In this document: one piece after another, positions 25,292 to 33,817 of the stretch
Position numbering within the stretch: the stretch's first letter is position 1
Layout of the letters: the number at the start of each line of letters is the position of its first letter
Assembly: GCA_029213145.1 (NCBI GenBank)
Contig: JARGNK010000003.1
Location: forward strand, 22,214 to 57,981
From: Rubripirellula sp.
GTDB taxonomy: Bacteria > Planctomycetota > Planctomycetia > Pirellulales > Pirellulaceae
Reading direction: 5' to 3'
DNA length: 35,768 bases
The notes under the pieces: model-generated
What the model was told of the DNA's origin: nothing
Database searches by the model: none
Seen by the model: the letters and a program-made list of their open reading frames with translations, nothing else
Position numbers and translations under genes: made by a program

Positions 25292-26029
25292 TTAGGCTTT
25301 TCCGCGTTTAATCCTAGCGATCTCAGCTGGTTTGGCGGTTCGGACAATTTTTTGTCGCTCCCAGTCGCTCACTTGCTTGGCGTATTCGGACTTGAAGGTT
25401 TCGAAGAAGTTTGCCGGCTTGATGCATTGCAGTTTCTTTTTGCGAACCCGCTCTTCGTGTTTTCGCAGGACCGTATTTGGCTCGTCGGTCGCCAAGATCA
25501 TTCGGTCAACCTCTGATCGAAATGATGGTAGCGAGCACCTTGATAAAGTCCAAATCGAAGACTCGTCGGAAAGCCAACTGATGAACCCGAAATATTGTTC
25601 ATCGTGAATCTGCTGATTTAATTGTGTAACTATCTGAGTCGCAAAGAAATGGATCTCGCCATTTTTACGACTCATGCCGAGGGTCGCGGTGGAATAAGGG
25701 CCTAGGGAGGCCATCGTGCCTTGAAATGCTTCGATGAACTCTTGTGACCTCAGATTCGGCGTGAGTTGGTCGAAGTACTTCTGAATTCGCTTGGGAACGT
25801 GTCGCGCCGAGACGAACCGCCCGCACTCGACCAAGAACTTCGGATGTGCCTCCTTTCGTAAGATTTTATAACGCCAGCCGTTGGCGATCCAATTTCCGAA
25901 CGAAGTGGTCAAGGGCCGGGACTGTAACCACGGTATCGAGCCAAGGTCATCGATGACGTAAAGTTCTCGATCATCAGTCGGGTCGGTTTGCGTTTGCTTG
26001 TTGGCAGGCGATGGCGACGTTGAGGTCAT
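25292..26029 (-). CDS. Protein of unknown function
   Basis: I do not recognise this 245-residue protein. It has no signal peptide or membrane helix, so it is probably cytoplasmic. Visible features are a Ser/Thr/Gln-rich start, a central segment SFGNWIANGWRYKILRKEAH, an Arg/Lys-rich stretch (RKHEERVRKKKLQC) and a basic C-terminus ending IARIKRGKA, which would allow nucleic-acid binding; this is only composition. The ATG at 26029 is used because the nine bases upstream encode an unlikely TTG-started extension. It follows the DUF1501 gene on the same strand by 46 bases, so the two may share a transcript. Downstream, 273 bases without a gene separate it from the convergent sensor gene. Confidence 0.6.
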   Translation of the reverse strand: MTSTSPSPANKQTQTDPTDDRELYVIDDLGSIPWLQSRPLTTSFGNWIANGWRYKILRKEAHPKFLVECGRFVSARHVPKRIQKYFDQLTPNLRSQEFIEAFQGTMASLGPYSTATLGMSRKNGEIHFFATQIVTQLNQQIHDEQYFGFISWLSDESSIWTLSRCSLPSFRSEVDRMILATDEPNTVLRKHEERVRKKKLQCIKPANFFETFKSEYAKQVSDWERQKIVRTAKPAEIARIKRGKA

Positions 26030-26075
26030 TCGGAGCAACGGCTAGGGGAATTGAAGTTTGGCACTCCGTGGTAGC

Positions 26076-27506
26076 TTAGCCGACAAGTGGCTCAATGACA
26101 TGGCCATGGACGTCGGTTAATCGAAAGTCGCGTCCAGCATAGGAATACGTTAGTCGCTCATGGTCAATACCCAATTGGTGCAAGATGGTCGCTTGAACAT
26201 CATGGACATGCACCGGGTTTTCAACTGGGTGAAAGCCAAGTTCGTCGGTGGCTCCGATCGTTTGACCAACACGGATCCCACCCCCCGACATCCACATCGT
26301 GAATGCTTGAGGGTGGTGGTCGCGACCGAGCGATCTCCCGAGTGCAGCACTCGCTTCCACCATGGGTGTTCGGCCGAACTCACCACCCCAAATGACAAGT
26401 GTGTCATCTAGCATGCCGCGTTGTTTGAGATCTTTTAGCAGCGCGGCTGCCGCCTGATCCGTTTGTCGACACTGGCCGCGTACTCCGTTTTCTACATTGC
26501 TGTGATGATCCCAGCCGGCATGATAGACCTGTATGAAGCGAACTCCCCTTTCAGCCAATCGCCTAGCAAGCAGGCAGTTCTTTGCAAAGGAACCTGAGTC
26601 TTCTTTCTTGATTCCGTAGCTATCAAGCGTCGTCGCATCCTCGCTCGAGAGGTCCATCAACTCAGGCGCTCTTGACTGCATTCGGTATGCCATTTCGTAA
26701 GATTCAATTCGTGCTTCAATGGCTGCGGCACCTGTGCTCTGTAATCGATGGCGATTGAGATCACGGATCAGATCAATTGTTTGCCGCTGTGCAGTTGTGT
26801 CTACACCTTTCGGATTCGCGACATGTAGAATCGGGTCGCCGCTGGATCGAAAGGGGACACCTTGGTGTTGTCCTGGCAAGAACCCCGCGTTCCACATTGC
26901 GGCACCTCCCGACAGACTACCACCGCTCTTTAAAACGATGAACCCCGGCAAGTCGTCTGCGTCACTGCCGATTCCATAACTCAACCAAGCGCCCATTGCG
27001 GGCCGTCCAGGGATCGGGCTTCCCGTATTGAAAAATAATTGCGCGGGACTGTGATTGAACTGATCTGTATGAACACTTTTGATGAATGCGACATCATCAA
27101 CGACGGTTGCCAAATGTGGCATCACGTCTGCTAATTCCGCACCCGACTGACCATGTTTGGAAAATGAAAACCGAGGCGCCAAGACATTCGCATTAGGCTG
27201 GATAAAAGCATAGCGTTGCCCGGCAATCACCGAGGGTGGGATAGGTTTTCCTTCCAGTTCACGAAGTTTAGGTTTGTTGTCGAATAGGTCCAGCTGGCTG
27301 GGAGCGCCTGCCATAAACAGGTAAATGACGCGGCGAGCACGAGCAGGATGGTGCAGGCCGTCGGCTGAAGTCGGCATCGCCGCCCGCGCCGTTGACGATG
27401 CAAACTCACGGGAAAGCAAAGATGCAAGTGCTAGCTTGCCCAAGCCAACCCCACAGGTCTCAAATAGCTGGCGACGTGTAGCGGTCAGGGTGTCGAGGGT
27501 CATCAT
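26076..27506 (-). CDS. DUF1501 protein with Tat-type signal, without an adjacent DUF1549 partner
   Basis: The 476-residue product has a twin-arginine-like leader (TATRRQLFETCGVGLGKLAL) and then the DUF1501 pattern: RRVIYLFMAGAPSQLDLFDN, SFSKHGQSGAELADVMPHLA, FIKSVHTDQFNHSPAQLFFN, NCLLARRLAERGVRFIQVYH, AGWDHHSN and LVIWGGEFGRTPMVE, with GRDHHPQAF close by. These supply the likely Asp/His metal ligands. It belongs to a different subgroup from the copy at 21204 (DLFDN and GKPIPPS motifs). This subgroup normally sits beside a DUF1549/DUF1553 gene, but none is present on either side here. Its first codon is a doubled ATG. It is divergent from the methyltransferase gene and precedes the unknown gene at 26029. 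Confidence 0.92.
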   Translation of the reverse strand: MMTLDTLTATRRQLFETCGVGLGKLALASLLSREFASSTARAAMPTSADGLHHPARARRVIYLFMAGAPSQLDLFDNKPKLRELEGKPIPPSVIAGQRYAFIQPNANVLAPRFSFSKHGQSGAELADVMPHLATVVDDVAFIKSVHTDQFNHSPAQLFFNTGSPIPGRPAMGAWLSYGIGSDADDLPGFIVLKSGGSLSGGAAMWNAGFLPGQHQGVPFRSSGDPILHVANPKGVDTTAQRQTIDLIRDLNRHRLQSTGAAAIEARIESYEMAYRMQSRAPELMDLSSEDATTLDSYGIKKEDSGSFAKNCLLARRLAERGVRFIQVYHAGWDHHSNVENGVRGQCRQTDQAAAALLKDLKQRGMLDDTLVIWGGEFGRTPMVEASAALGRSLGRDHHPQAFTMWMSGGGIRVGQTIGATDELGFHPVENPVHVHDVQATILHQLGIDHERLTYSYAGRDFRLTDVHGHVIEPLVG

Positions 27507-27969
27507 CGATTAGAAACAGTAGCTAGAGCGGACGGTTTATTAAAAAAATGGCAATCACAACCACCAAGGCTTATTCTACTCGGTTCACTCGACGACGAGC
27601 ATGCAGGTAGTGGCGAACTGGAACATCAGCGGTGGGAAGGTCGACGAGTCGCAACGATCCGCTATTCAGCCCGAACGAGCATCCGAGACCTTTGGGCAAA
27701 ACGCCTCGAATGCCGACGCGGCAATTGCCACATAACATTCCCCGTAGTAGAACGTCGTCTGACCGGCAATTGGCAGATCGCAAAAAGGTTGGTCTCTCGG
27801 TTGCCTATGGCCTAAGTCACGAGATTCGGCCGAGCAAGATGGATAGAATTGGAGGTGGCGGCGACGCTTGGCGTTACGCCCTGCGAGCGTTGGATTTGAT
27901 CGCTCAGTCGAGCGCCATCCATTCTGCGATCTCGCAACACGACGATGCACGACATGACGGACAACTAAG
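27507..27969. other. 463-base intergenic region without a convincing gene
   Basis: Short frames exist on both strands (for instance 27571-27783 minus, 70 codons), but none shows a known domain or a good ribosome binding site, so I leave them uncalled. The stretch contains a perfect palindrome GGCAATTGCC (27720-27729) and a near copy GGCAATTGG about 45 bases later. It must hold the promoters of both divergent neighbours. Confidence 0.4.
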
Positions 27970-28818
27970 ATGGCAAAATCGAAACAGAAGCACGGGAACG
28001 GAAAGTCGAACCTCGCAGCAGCAGCGGATAAGTTCGCCTGCTACCAGAAGTCAGTGCAGACGCCTGATCACGAAGTAGAGTTTTTTGAGCAAGCCTTTCG
28101 AGATGCCAATCGCCGGAAACCCTATACGTTGCGAGAGGATTTCTGTGGCACATTTGCTGTTTGTTGTGAATGGGTTAAGTCACACCCACGTCGAACATCC
28201 TTGGGAGTCGATTTGTGTGATGAGACTTTGGATTGGGGTCGCCAACACAATTTGTCCAAGTTGTCAGAGTCGCAGCAGCAACGAGTTCGGCTACTGTCGC
28301 AGGATGTACGCAAGCGTAATCGGCCTCAGGTGGATATCTTGGCGGCCCAAAACTTCTCGTTTTGGATTTTTAAAAAACGATCCGAAGTGATTGAGTATTT
28401 TAAAGTGGCCCGTTCGAATCTTAAGCCTGATGGAATCATGGTGATGGACATGATGGGCGGTGGCGAATGCTACGAAGAAGATCTGGTCGACAAGCGAACG
28501 ATCGTGAAAGGGAAAAAGGGTTTTAAATATCATTGGAAACAAGCTTCCTTTAATCCCGTTACCGCAGAGGCTCGTTTTTCAATCAGCTTTAAGTTTGCTG
28601 ATGGCAGCAAGTTGAGAAATGCGTTTGAATACGATTGGCGGTTCTGGACCATTCCCGAGGTTCGAGAAATGCTAGCCGAAGCGGGCTTTCGTGAGAGTCA
28701 TGTTTACTGGGAGAGCGAGAGTGAGGACGAGAGTGACGACGAGTATGGCGAGTGGTATCGTGCCGATGATGCTTCTAGTGATCCAAGTTGGATCTGCTAC
28801 ATCGTTGCATTGAAATAG
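27970..28818 (+). CDS. Class I SAM-dependent methyltransferase
   Basis: A 282-residue cytoplasmic protein. After a basic, Lys/Asn-rich leader it has LREDFCGTFAVCCEWV, where motif I of class I methyltransferases sits (the acid-x-cysteine-glycine-T form), then TSLGVDLCDETLDWGRQHN with the acidic ribose-binding residue. VDILAAQNFSFWIFKKRSEV and FKVARSNLKPDGIMVMDMMG follow, the usual motif IV and V region. The segment FRESHVYWESE near the end precedes a run of acidic residues. The methyl acceptor is unknown. The ATG at 27970 follows GACGG by about 9 bases. A PQQ-propeller gene follows after 216 bases that carry a short tandem repeat. Confidence 0.82.
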   Translation: MAKSKQKHGNGKSNLAAAADKFACYQKSVQTPDHEVEFFEQAFRDANRRKPYTLREDFCGTFAVCCEWVKSHPRRTSLGVDLCDETLDWGRQHNLSKLSESQQQRVRLLSQDVRKRNRPQVDILAAQNFSFWIFKKRSEVIEYFKVARSNLKPDGIMVMDMMGGGECYEEDLVDKRTIVKGKKGFKYHWKQASFNPVTAEARFSISFKFADGSKLRNAFEYDWRFWTIPEVREMLAEAGFRESHVYWESESEDESDDEYGEWYRADDASSDPSWICYIVALK

Positions 28819-28910
28819 AGCGTCATCCTTGTTTGGTCGTTTAGCCAAGAAGGCGTTTTCGTGATTGAATAATAGTCGATCATTCTTTGTGAAAACGACT
28901 GTTGGTTAAT

Positions 28911-28944
28911 CGCGGATGATCGATCGCGGATGATCGATCGCGGA
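28911..28944. repeat. Short tandem repeat of a 14-bp unit
   Basis: CGCGGATGATCGAT occurs at 28911-28924 and 28925-28938 and is followed by a partial third copy, CGCGGA (28939-28944). The unit contains the palindrome CGATCG across the junctions. It lies about 90 bases before the start of the PQQ-propeller gene, in the leader or promoter region. Confidence 0.85.
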
Positions 28945-29034
28945 ACGGGGAGTTTGTGATAGAGTCGAAGATCGCTGAGCGATCGGTCAATCTAAAGGGT
29001 GCCAGGGTTGATCTTGGCGAAAAGGGAATTCATT

Positions 29035-30279
29035 ATGCGTTTGCTGTTACAAGTTGCTGTCCTCTTGGTTGTGCCGATAACGAGTATTCAGGGGAAAGAT
29101 TCGTGGCCGGCGTTTCGTGGGCCCGACGGTAACGGGGTTGCGGCCGATCAACAGGCACCCGTTGATTGGTCAGCTTCCGACAACATCCGGTGGCGGATGG
29201 AGATACCAGGGCAAGGATGGTCGTCACCGGTTGTCGGTGATGGTAAGGCTTATTTGACAGCAGCGATCCCAGTGGAGAATGTTGAGAATGAGCTACGACT
29301 CTGTTTACTTATTGTGGATGTCGAGAAAGGCGAGTTGTTGCAAACGATCGACGTGATGCGGCAATCAGGGGAGCGTCCAGCGCGGATTCATGCAAAAAAT
29401 AGCCACGCCAGTCCGACACCCATCCTGTCGGGTAATCGCATCTATGTGCACTTTGGCTATCAAGGAACCGCCTGTTTGACCCGTGACGGCCAATTGTTAT
29501 GGCAGAATCGTGATTTGTATTTTCGACCAACCCACGGTAACGGTGGCAGCCCAGTGTTGGTGGATGATCGATTGGTTTTTACTTGTGATGGCGACAAGAA
29601 TCCCAGGGTCGTCGCGCTAGATGCCGAAACGGGTAAGTTGGCTTGGGAGACACCCCGGACCGTATCCGCGAAAAAGACCTTCTCGTTTTGTACGCCCACA
29701 GTGATTCAAGTCGATGGCCGCAAGCAGATTATTGCCCCCGGAAGTGATTGTGTCTTGGCGCTCAATCCTGACGATGGAAAAGTGATTTGGGACGTACGGT
29801 ACGAGGGATACTCCGTCGTTCCCAAGCCGGTTTTTCACGGTGGCTTGGTGTACATCTCCACAAGTTTTGACCGGCCAGAAATGCTGGCGATTGACCCCAG
29901 TGGTCGCGGTGTTGTCACCGACTCCAAGGTGGTATGGCGGGTTGATCGCAACGCTCCGAAGACGCCTTCTATGTTGGCTTCGCAGGGCCTGCTGTATTCG
30001 ATTAGCGACGATGGCATCGCACTGTGCGTGGATGCGGTGACGGGTGAGATTCGTTACCGAAAACGCATTGGCGGTGGATTCTCTGCATCTCCATTACTTG
30101 CGGGCGGCAACCTCTATTTTACAAGTGAAGATGGAGTGACGACCGTGATTCGAGCTGGGCCCGAGTTTGATCAGGTGGCCGAAAATGAGATCGGTGAGAG
30201 AACACTTGCGTCACTCGCGGTTGTGGATGGTGATTTGCTGCTGCGGACCGATCAAGCGCTTTATCGGATTGGAAAGTAA
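29035..30279 (+). CDS. Secreted PQQ-type beta-propeller protein
   Basis: The 414-residue product has a signal peptide (MRLLLQVAVLLVVPITSIQG) and then DSWPAFRGPDGNGVAAD, matching the WQGWRGPQGNN opening of the protein at 10250-11548. Blade motifs include GSPVLVDDRLVFTCDGDKN, VVALDAETGKLAWETPR, VLALNPDDGKVIWDVRYEG and GGGFSASPLLAGGNLYFTSE near the end. The two proteins are clear paralogues with the same overall order. The role is unknown; the fold is shared with BamB and PQQ enzymes, but a complete PQQ site is not evident. The ATG at 29035 has AAGGGA 8-9 bases upstream and begins the signal peptide, so I prefer it to the earlier in-frame start at 28999. It ends 5 bases from the AraC-type gene on the other strand. 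Confidence 0.87.
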   Translation: MRLLLQVAVLLVVPITSIQGKDSWPAFRGPDGNGVAADQQAPVDWSASDNIRWRMEIPGQGWSSPVVGDGKAYLTAAIPVENVENELRLCLLIVDVEKGELLQTIDVMRQSGERPARIHAKNSHASPTPILSGNRIYVHFGYQGTACLTRDGQLLWQNRDLYFRPTHGNGGSPVLVDDRLVFTCDGDKNPRVVALDAETGKLAWETPRTVSAKKTFSFCTPTVIQVDGRKQIIAPGSDCVLALNPDDGKVIWDVRYEGYSVVPKPVFHGGLVYISTSFDRPEMLAIDPSGRGVVTDSKVVWRVDRNAPKTPSMLASQGLLYSISDDGIALCVDAVTGEIRYRKRIGGGFSASPLLAGGNLYFTSEDGVTTVIRAGPEFDQVAENEIGERTLASLAVVDGDLLLRTDQALYRIGK

Positions 30280-30284
30280 AACCA

Positions 30285-31124
30285 TCAGCTGGCCTCATGC
30301 TGATTTCGGTAATGGCCGGGTGATTGGCCGGTCTGGGTTTTGAATTGTCGGTAGAACGTCGATAGGTCGTTAAAGCCGCATTCGAACGCGATCGATGCGA
30401 TCGGTAGTTCGGTGTGCTGCAATCGACGCTTCGCATGGTCGATTGCTAGTCGCCGTACTCGATGCAGCCAAGTTTCTCCGGCCAATTCTGTAAATAGCTT
30501 GGTGAAGGTCCGACGTGGGATATCCAACTGGCGGGCCGCAGCATCGATGGTTGTTTCGTCAAAGAATCGGGAAGGCAAGGAATCGAGATATGCTTGGACA
30601 AGTGCGCGTTCATCGCATGTCAGCAGGGGACGCTGCACGATCTGTTCGTTTCGCTGGTCGATTGTGATCATGAGTTTGAGTGCGTCTGCGACCATCCCTG
30701 CTGGACGCCTGCGGGATGTAGAATCTTGCCAGTGAACCAATCGGCGAAGAAGTGAAGCGACCCGATTAGCAAACTGGCCGTCACGAACCAAAACGCGGGT
30801 CGGTAGACGTTCGAGCAGCCGCGTATCAAAGTCAAACAGCGAGGTTGCCATGCAGCAGACGTACAGGCTGGCTGCGGACCCTGGATCGTCGACGATACGG
30901 TTGCGGATTTGAGGGGCGATCAGGATGACGTCGCCGGCCGAAAAAGCTTGGTTTTTACTGCCAAGGTGGAATCTGCCACAGCCCCGGAGCACATAAACGA
31001 CCTTCACAAATGGGTGAGTTCGCCATTCCATTTTGAATTGTGGGCTATGGTGACTTTCTAGAACCAAAACACCCCAGTCTGGAAGTTTTTCTGGCAAAGC
31101 ACGATCGGTCAATGAAATCGCCAT
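30285..31124 (-). CDS. AraC-family transcriptional regulator
   Basis: The 279-residue protein has an N-terminal cupin-like sensor domain (HPFVKVVYVLRGCGRFHLGS and FSAGDVILIAPQIRNRIVD) and a C-terminal double helix-turn-helix. The first helix pair is around FDETTIDAAARQLDIPRRTF and the second is IASIAFECGFNDLSTFYRQF, the AraC/XylS signature, ending KTQTGQSPGHYRN. It should bind DNA as a dimer and respond to a small molecule. The ATG at 31124 has AAGGGG 5-6 bases upstream and opens the sensor domain; the frame is open further upstream but that part would cover the divergent promoter. It is divergent from the aldolase and flavoprotein genes, which it probably controls. Two 16-bp direct repeats lie in the shared region. 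Confidence 0.9.
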   Translation of the reverse strand: MAISLTDRALPEKLPDWGVLVLESHHSPQFKMEWRTHPFVKVVYVLRGCGRFHLGSKNQAFSAGDVILIAPQIRNRIVDDPGSAASLYVCCMATSLFDFDTRLLERLPTRVLVRDGQFANRVASLLRRLVHWQDSTSRRRPAGMVADALKLMITIDQRNEQIVQRPLLTCDERALVQAYLDSLPSRFFDETTIDAAARQLDIPRRTFTKLFTELAGETWLHRVRRLAIDHAKRRLQHTELPIASIAFECGFNDLSTFYRQFKTQTGQSPGHYRNQHEAS

Positions 31125-31216
31125 GAATCCCCTTCTTGCCCGAATTGCAAACTGTCCGAAAGCCCGATTTTCCAAGACGAATGAATGCGAAGCAAGTAAC
31201 GTACGGGTTCTTTGGC

Positions 31217-31251
31217 AAAACCCAGCATAGGTGGAAAAACCCCGCACAGGT
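31217..31251 (+). promoter_or_regulatory. Pair of 16-bp direct repeats, candidate AraC-type operator
   Basis: AAAACCCAGCATAGGT (31217-31232) and AAAACCCCGCACAGGT (31236-31251) match at 14 of 16 positions and start 19 bases apart, nearly two turns of the helix. AraC-type proteins typically bind two direct half-sites of this size and spacing. The second copy ends 7 bases before the aldolase start and its AGGT doubles as a ribosome-binding-like sequence, so the operator would also lie in the leader. The regulator gene starts 92 bases away on the other strand. Confidence 0.5.
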
Positions 31252-31258
31252 AACCGAC

Positions 31259-32239
31259 ATGTCAACTCCGACCGAAAACTCGATCGCCCCACTCCGATTG
31301 GTGGTGCCTCAACGCAAGATCACAGGCATATCTGCAATCTTGTTGCCCTTTGAGAGCGCAGATCAGGTTGACTGGAGTGGATTTGACCAGCACTTACGCC
31401 GTACTTTTGACGCCGGACTAATCCCAGCAGTCAATATGGATACAGGCTATGCCAATCTGATTGATGAGGCGACGCGAACTGAGGTGCTGCATCGAAGTCA
31501 GCAGATCGCGGCGGGGCGGGACTTTGTTGCCGGTGTCTTTGTCGCGGATCAGGCGGACGCTCCCTTCGCCCCTGATGCCTATCGTCGAGGGATCGAATCG
31601 ATTCAATCCGCTTCGGGAACTCCGGTTTTCTTTCAGTCATACGGTCTGATCGAATTGCCGGATCCAGAGATTGTGGATGCGTACACGATGCTTGCCGCAG
31701 ATTGCGACTCTTTTCTTTTTTTCGAGCTAGGAAAGGTTTTTGCCCCGTTTGGCAGAATCTACTCGCTCGAAGTGTACGAGCGATTAATGCAGATCCCGAA
31801 TGCCATCGGTGCGAAGCACTCTTCTTTACAGCGCGAGCCTGAATGGCAGCGATTGGAGCTGCGAAATCGAGTGCGCCCCGATTTCAAAGTGTTCACTGGA
31901 AACGATCTGGCGATTGATATGGTGATGTATGGAAGTGACTACTTGCTCGGCTTGAGCACTTTTGCGCCAGACGCCTTTGCCAGGCGGGATGCGATGTGGG
32001 AAGCAGGTGATGCGAGATTTTACGAATTGAACGACCTGCTCCAGTATCTTGGTGCATTCGGCTTTCGTGATCCCGCACCCGCCTACAAGCATTCCGCGGC
32101 AATGTTCTTGAAACTTCGTGGCATGATCAAGGAAAGTCATCCGCACCCTAGATCGCCACGGCGTCCCGATTCAGATCTGAGTGTACTGGCCGAGATCGCG
32201 GCGGATCTGGATCGGCGCATGGAGGCATACGGCGAATGA
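31259..32239 (+). CDS. Dihydrodipicolinate synthase (DapA)-family aldolase/lyase
   Basis: A 326-residue TIM-barrel protein of the DapA/NAL family, which forms a Schiff base with a keto acid for aldol cleavage, condensation or dehydration. [13 protein letters not shown] is the first strand and [11 protein letters not shown] (60-70) stands where the phosphate or carboxylate loop usually reads [15 protein letters not shown] (121-130) supplies a Tyr near the usual catalytic tyrosine, and AIGAKHSSL (182-190) carries the probable Schiff-base lysine K186. The substrate is unknown; pairing with a flavin oxidoreductase under an AraC regulator suggests catabolism rather than lysine synthesis. I chose the ATG at 31259 because it leaves the divergent promoter free; the frame is open from 31136. 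The stop overlaps the next start by 4 bases. Confidence 0.82.
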   Translation: MSTPTENSIAPLRLVVPQRKITGISAILLPFESADQVDWSGFDQHLRRTFDAGLIPAVNMDTGYANLIDEATRTEVLHRSQQIAAGRDFVAGVFVADQADAPFAPDAYRRGIESIQSASGTPVFFQSYGLIELPDPEIVDAYTMLAADCDSFLFFELGKVFAPFGRIYSLEVYERLMQIPNAIGAKHSSLQREPEWQRLELRNRVRPDFKVFTGNDLAIDMVMYGSDYLLGLSTFAPDAFARRDAMWEAGDARFYELNDLLQYLGAFGFRDPAPAYKHSAAMFLKLRGMIKESHPHPRSPRRPDSDLSVLAEIAADLDRRMEAYGE

Positions 32240-33666
32240 GTTTTCCTAGAATTGCTAGTCTTAAAACACATCAAGATCTTCTCGCTCGGTTTGAAGAGCT
32301 TGGGATCGATTTACCATGCGATGAGCAGAGTCTTGAATCGAGCCAATCGCCGCTGGCCGAAAAATTCGAGGTTGAAGGCCGCCAAATAGGTAATCGGTTT
32401 TGTATTCTTCCGATGGAAGGATGGGATGGTACGGCCGATGGTCGCCCGAGTGATTTGACGATTCAGCGTTGGCGGAATTTTGGCCTCAGTGGCGCAAAGC
32501 TAATTTGGGGTGGTGAAGCAGTCGCGGTACGCCATGATGGTCGCGCGAACCCCAATCAACTGATTATCAACGATCAAAACTTGCAGGAAATTGAATCGCT
32601 GCGAACGGAATTGATTTCGACACATCATGAACGATTTGGAGCCGTGGATGATTTGCTGGTTGGGTTGCAGTTAACACACTCGGGGCGTTTTGCTCGGCCC
32701 AACGATCGCGGCTTGGCTGAACCACTGACGGTCCAACGCAATCCTTGTCTCGATGCGAGGTTGAGCATCGTCGATGATTCAACCATTTTGAGCGATGATG
32801 AATTACATCGATTGATTGACCAATTCATTGTAGCGGCAGGGTTGGCGGCAAAGGCGGGTTTTCATTTTGTCGATATCAAACATTGTCACGGTTACCTCGG
32901 TCATGAACTTCTGAGCGGCTACGACCGACCTGGGCAATTTGGCGGTAGCTTTGAAAATCGGACCCGCTTTCTACGCGAGATCGTTAGTGGCATTCGCGCT
33001 CAGTCGCCGTCGCTCATGATCGGCGTACGACTCAGCGTCTTTGATTTCATTCCCTTCCGAGCAGGTCCAGATCAGATCGGAGTACCAGAGTTATCTGCAG
33101 ATGCACGATTGGCGTTCGGAGGGGACCCCAGTGGGCAAGACCTTGATTTGCGAGAGCCAGCTCAGTTCATTGCACTGCTTCAAGAGCTGGGCATCCGCCT
33201 GATTTGCACGACAGCCGGTAGTCCGTATTACAACCCGCATATCCAGCGACCAGCGTATTTTCCACCTTGCGATGGCTACCAGCCGCCGGAAGATCCATTG
33301 GTCGGGGTTGCTCGGCAGATTCATGCGACGGCTACTTTAAAGCAGCAGTATCCTGAGCAGCGATTTGTGGGTTCGGGGTACAGCTATTTGCAGGATTGGT
33401 TACCCCATGTGGGGCAGGCTGTGGTCAGAGCTGGCATGGCCGATTCCGTGGGTTTGGGGCGGATGGTGCTGTCTTACCCTGATCTACCCGCCGACGTACT
33501 GGAAGGGAAGCTCATGACGCGGAAAAAGATTTGTCGTACCTTCAGCGATTGCACCACCGCGCCACGCAATGGATTGGTCAGTGGCTGTTATCCGTTAGAT
33601 CCGTTCTATAAGAGGCGTCCAGAGCGGGATGTGCTAAAACGGTTGAAGCAAGATATGACCACCTAG
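32236..33666 (+). CDS. NADH:flavin oxidoreductase, Old Yellow Enzyme family
   Basis: The 476-residue product has the FMN-barrel signatures of the OYE family: [20 protein letters not shown] near residues 53-72, [12 protein letters not shown] (145-156), [20 protein letters not shown] and then [20 protein letters not shown], the equivalent of the family's YGGSLENR segment. [20 protein letters not shown] and [17 protein letters not shown] match the phosphate-binding end of the barrel. After the barrel comes [20 protein letters not shown] with C-x6-C and a third Cys shortly after, near the place where relatives such as dienoyl-CoA reductase carry iron-sulfur ligands; a cluster is not established. 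An N-terminal extension of about 40 residues is unusual. It overlaps the aldolase stop in ATGA, so the two act together in one unit. Confidence 0.88.
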   Translation: MSFPRIASLKTHQDLLARFEELGIDLPCDEQSLESSQSPLAEKFEVEGRQIGNRFCILPMEGWDGTADGRPSDLTIQRWRNFGLSGAKLIWGGEAVAVRHDGRANPNQLIINDQNLQEIESLRTELISTHHERFGAVDDLLVGLQLTHSGRFARPNDRGLAEPLTVQRNPCLDARLSIVDDSTILSDDELHRLIDQFIVAAGLAAKAGFHFVDIKHCHGYLGHELLSGYDRPGQFGGSFENRTRFLREIVSGIRAQSPSLMIGVRLSVFDFIPFRAGPDQIGVPELSADARLAFGGDPSGQDLDLREPAQFIALLQELGIRLICTTAGSPYYNPHIQRPAYFPPCDGYQPPEDPLVGVARQIHATATLKQQYPEQRFVGSGYSYLQDWLPHVGQAVVRAGMADSVGLGRMVLSYPDLPADVLEGKLMTRKKICRTFSDCTTAPRNGLVSGCYPLDPFYKRRPERDVLKRLKQDMTT

Positions 33667-33817
33667 CAAATCCTTGGGCCAGGATTGACTTTGGTGACTC
33701 ACGGTTATCGAAACGAAGAGCAGTTGGCTTACAAGAATCCGCCTTGGACTCTATTTTGATAGTTGGCGAGTTGGCAAGTGCTTCGGTTTGTCGAGAGATG
33801 CATTGGGGAGAAACTAC

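Noticed and set aside
27632..28078. 148-codon + frame before and into the methyltransferase gene
   Set aside because: It overlaps the methyltransferase start in another frame, is Arg/Ser-rich without any recognisable motif and has no good start site.
28827..28853. Hairpin after the methyltransferase gene
   Set aside because: CCTT/AAGG and TTGG/CCAA are interrupted by an uneven internal loop and no U-run follows.
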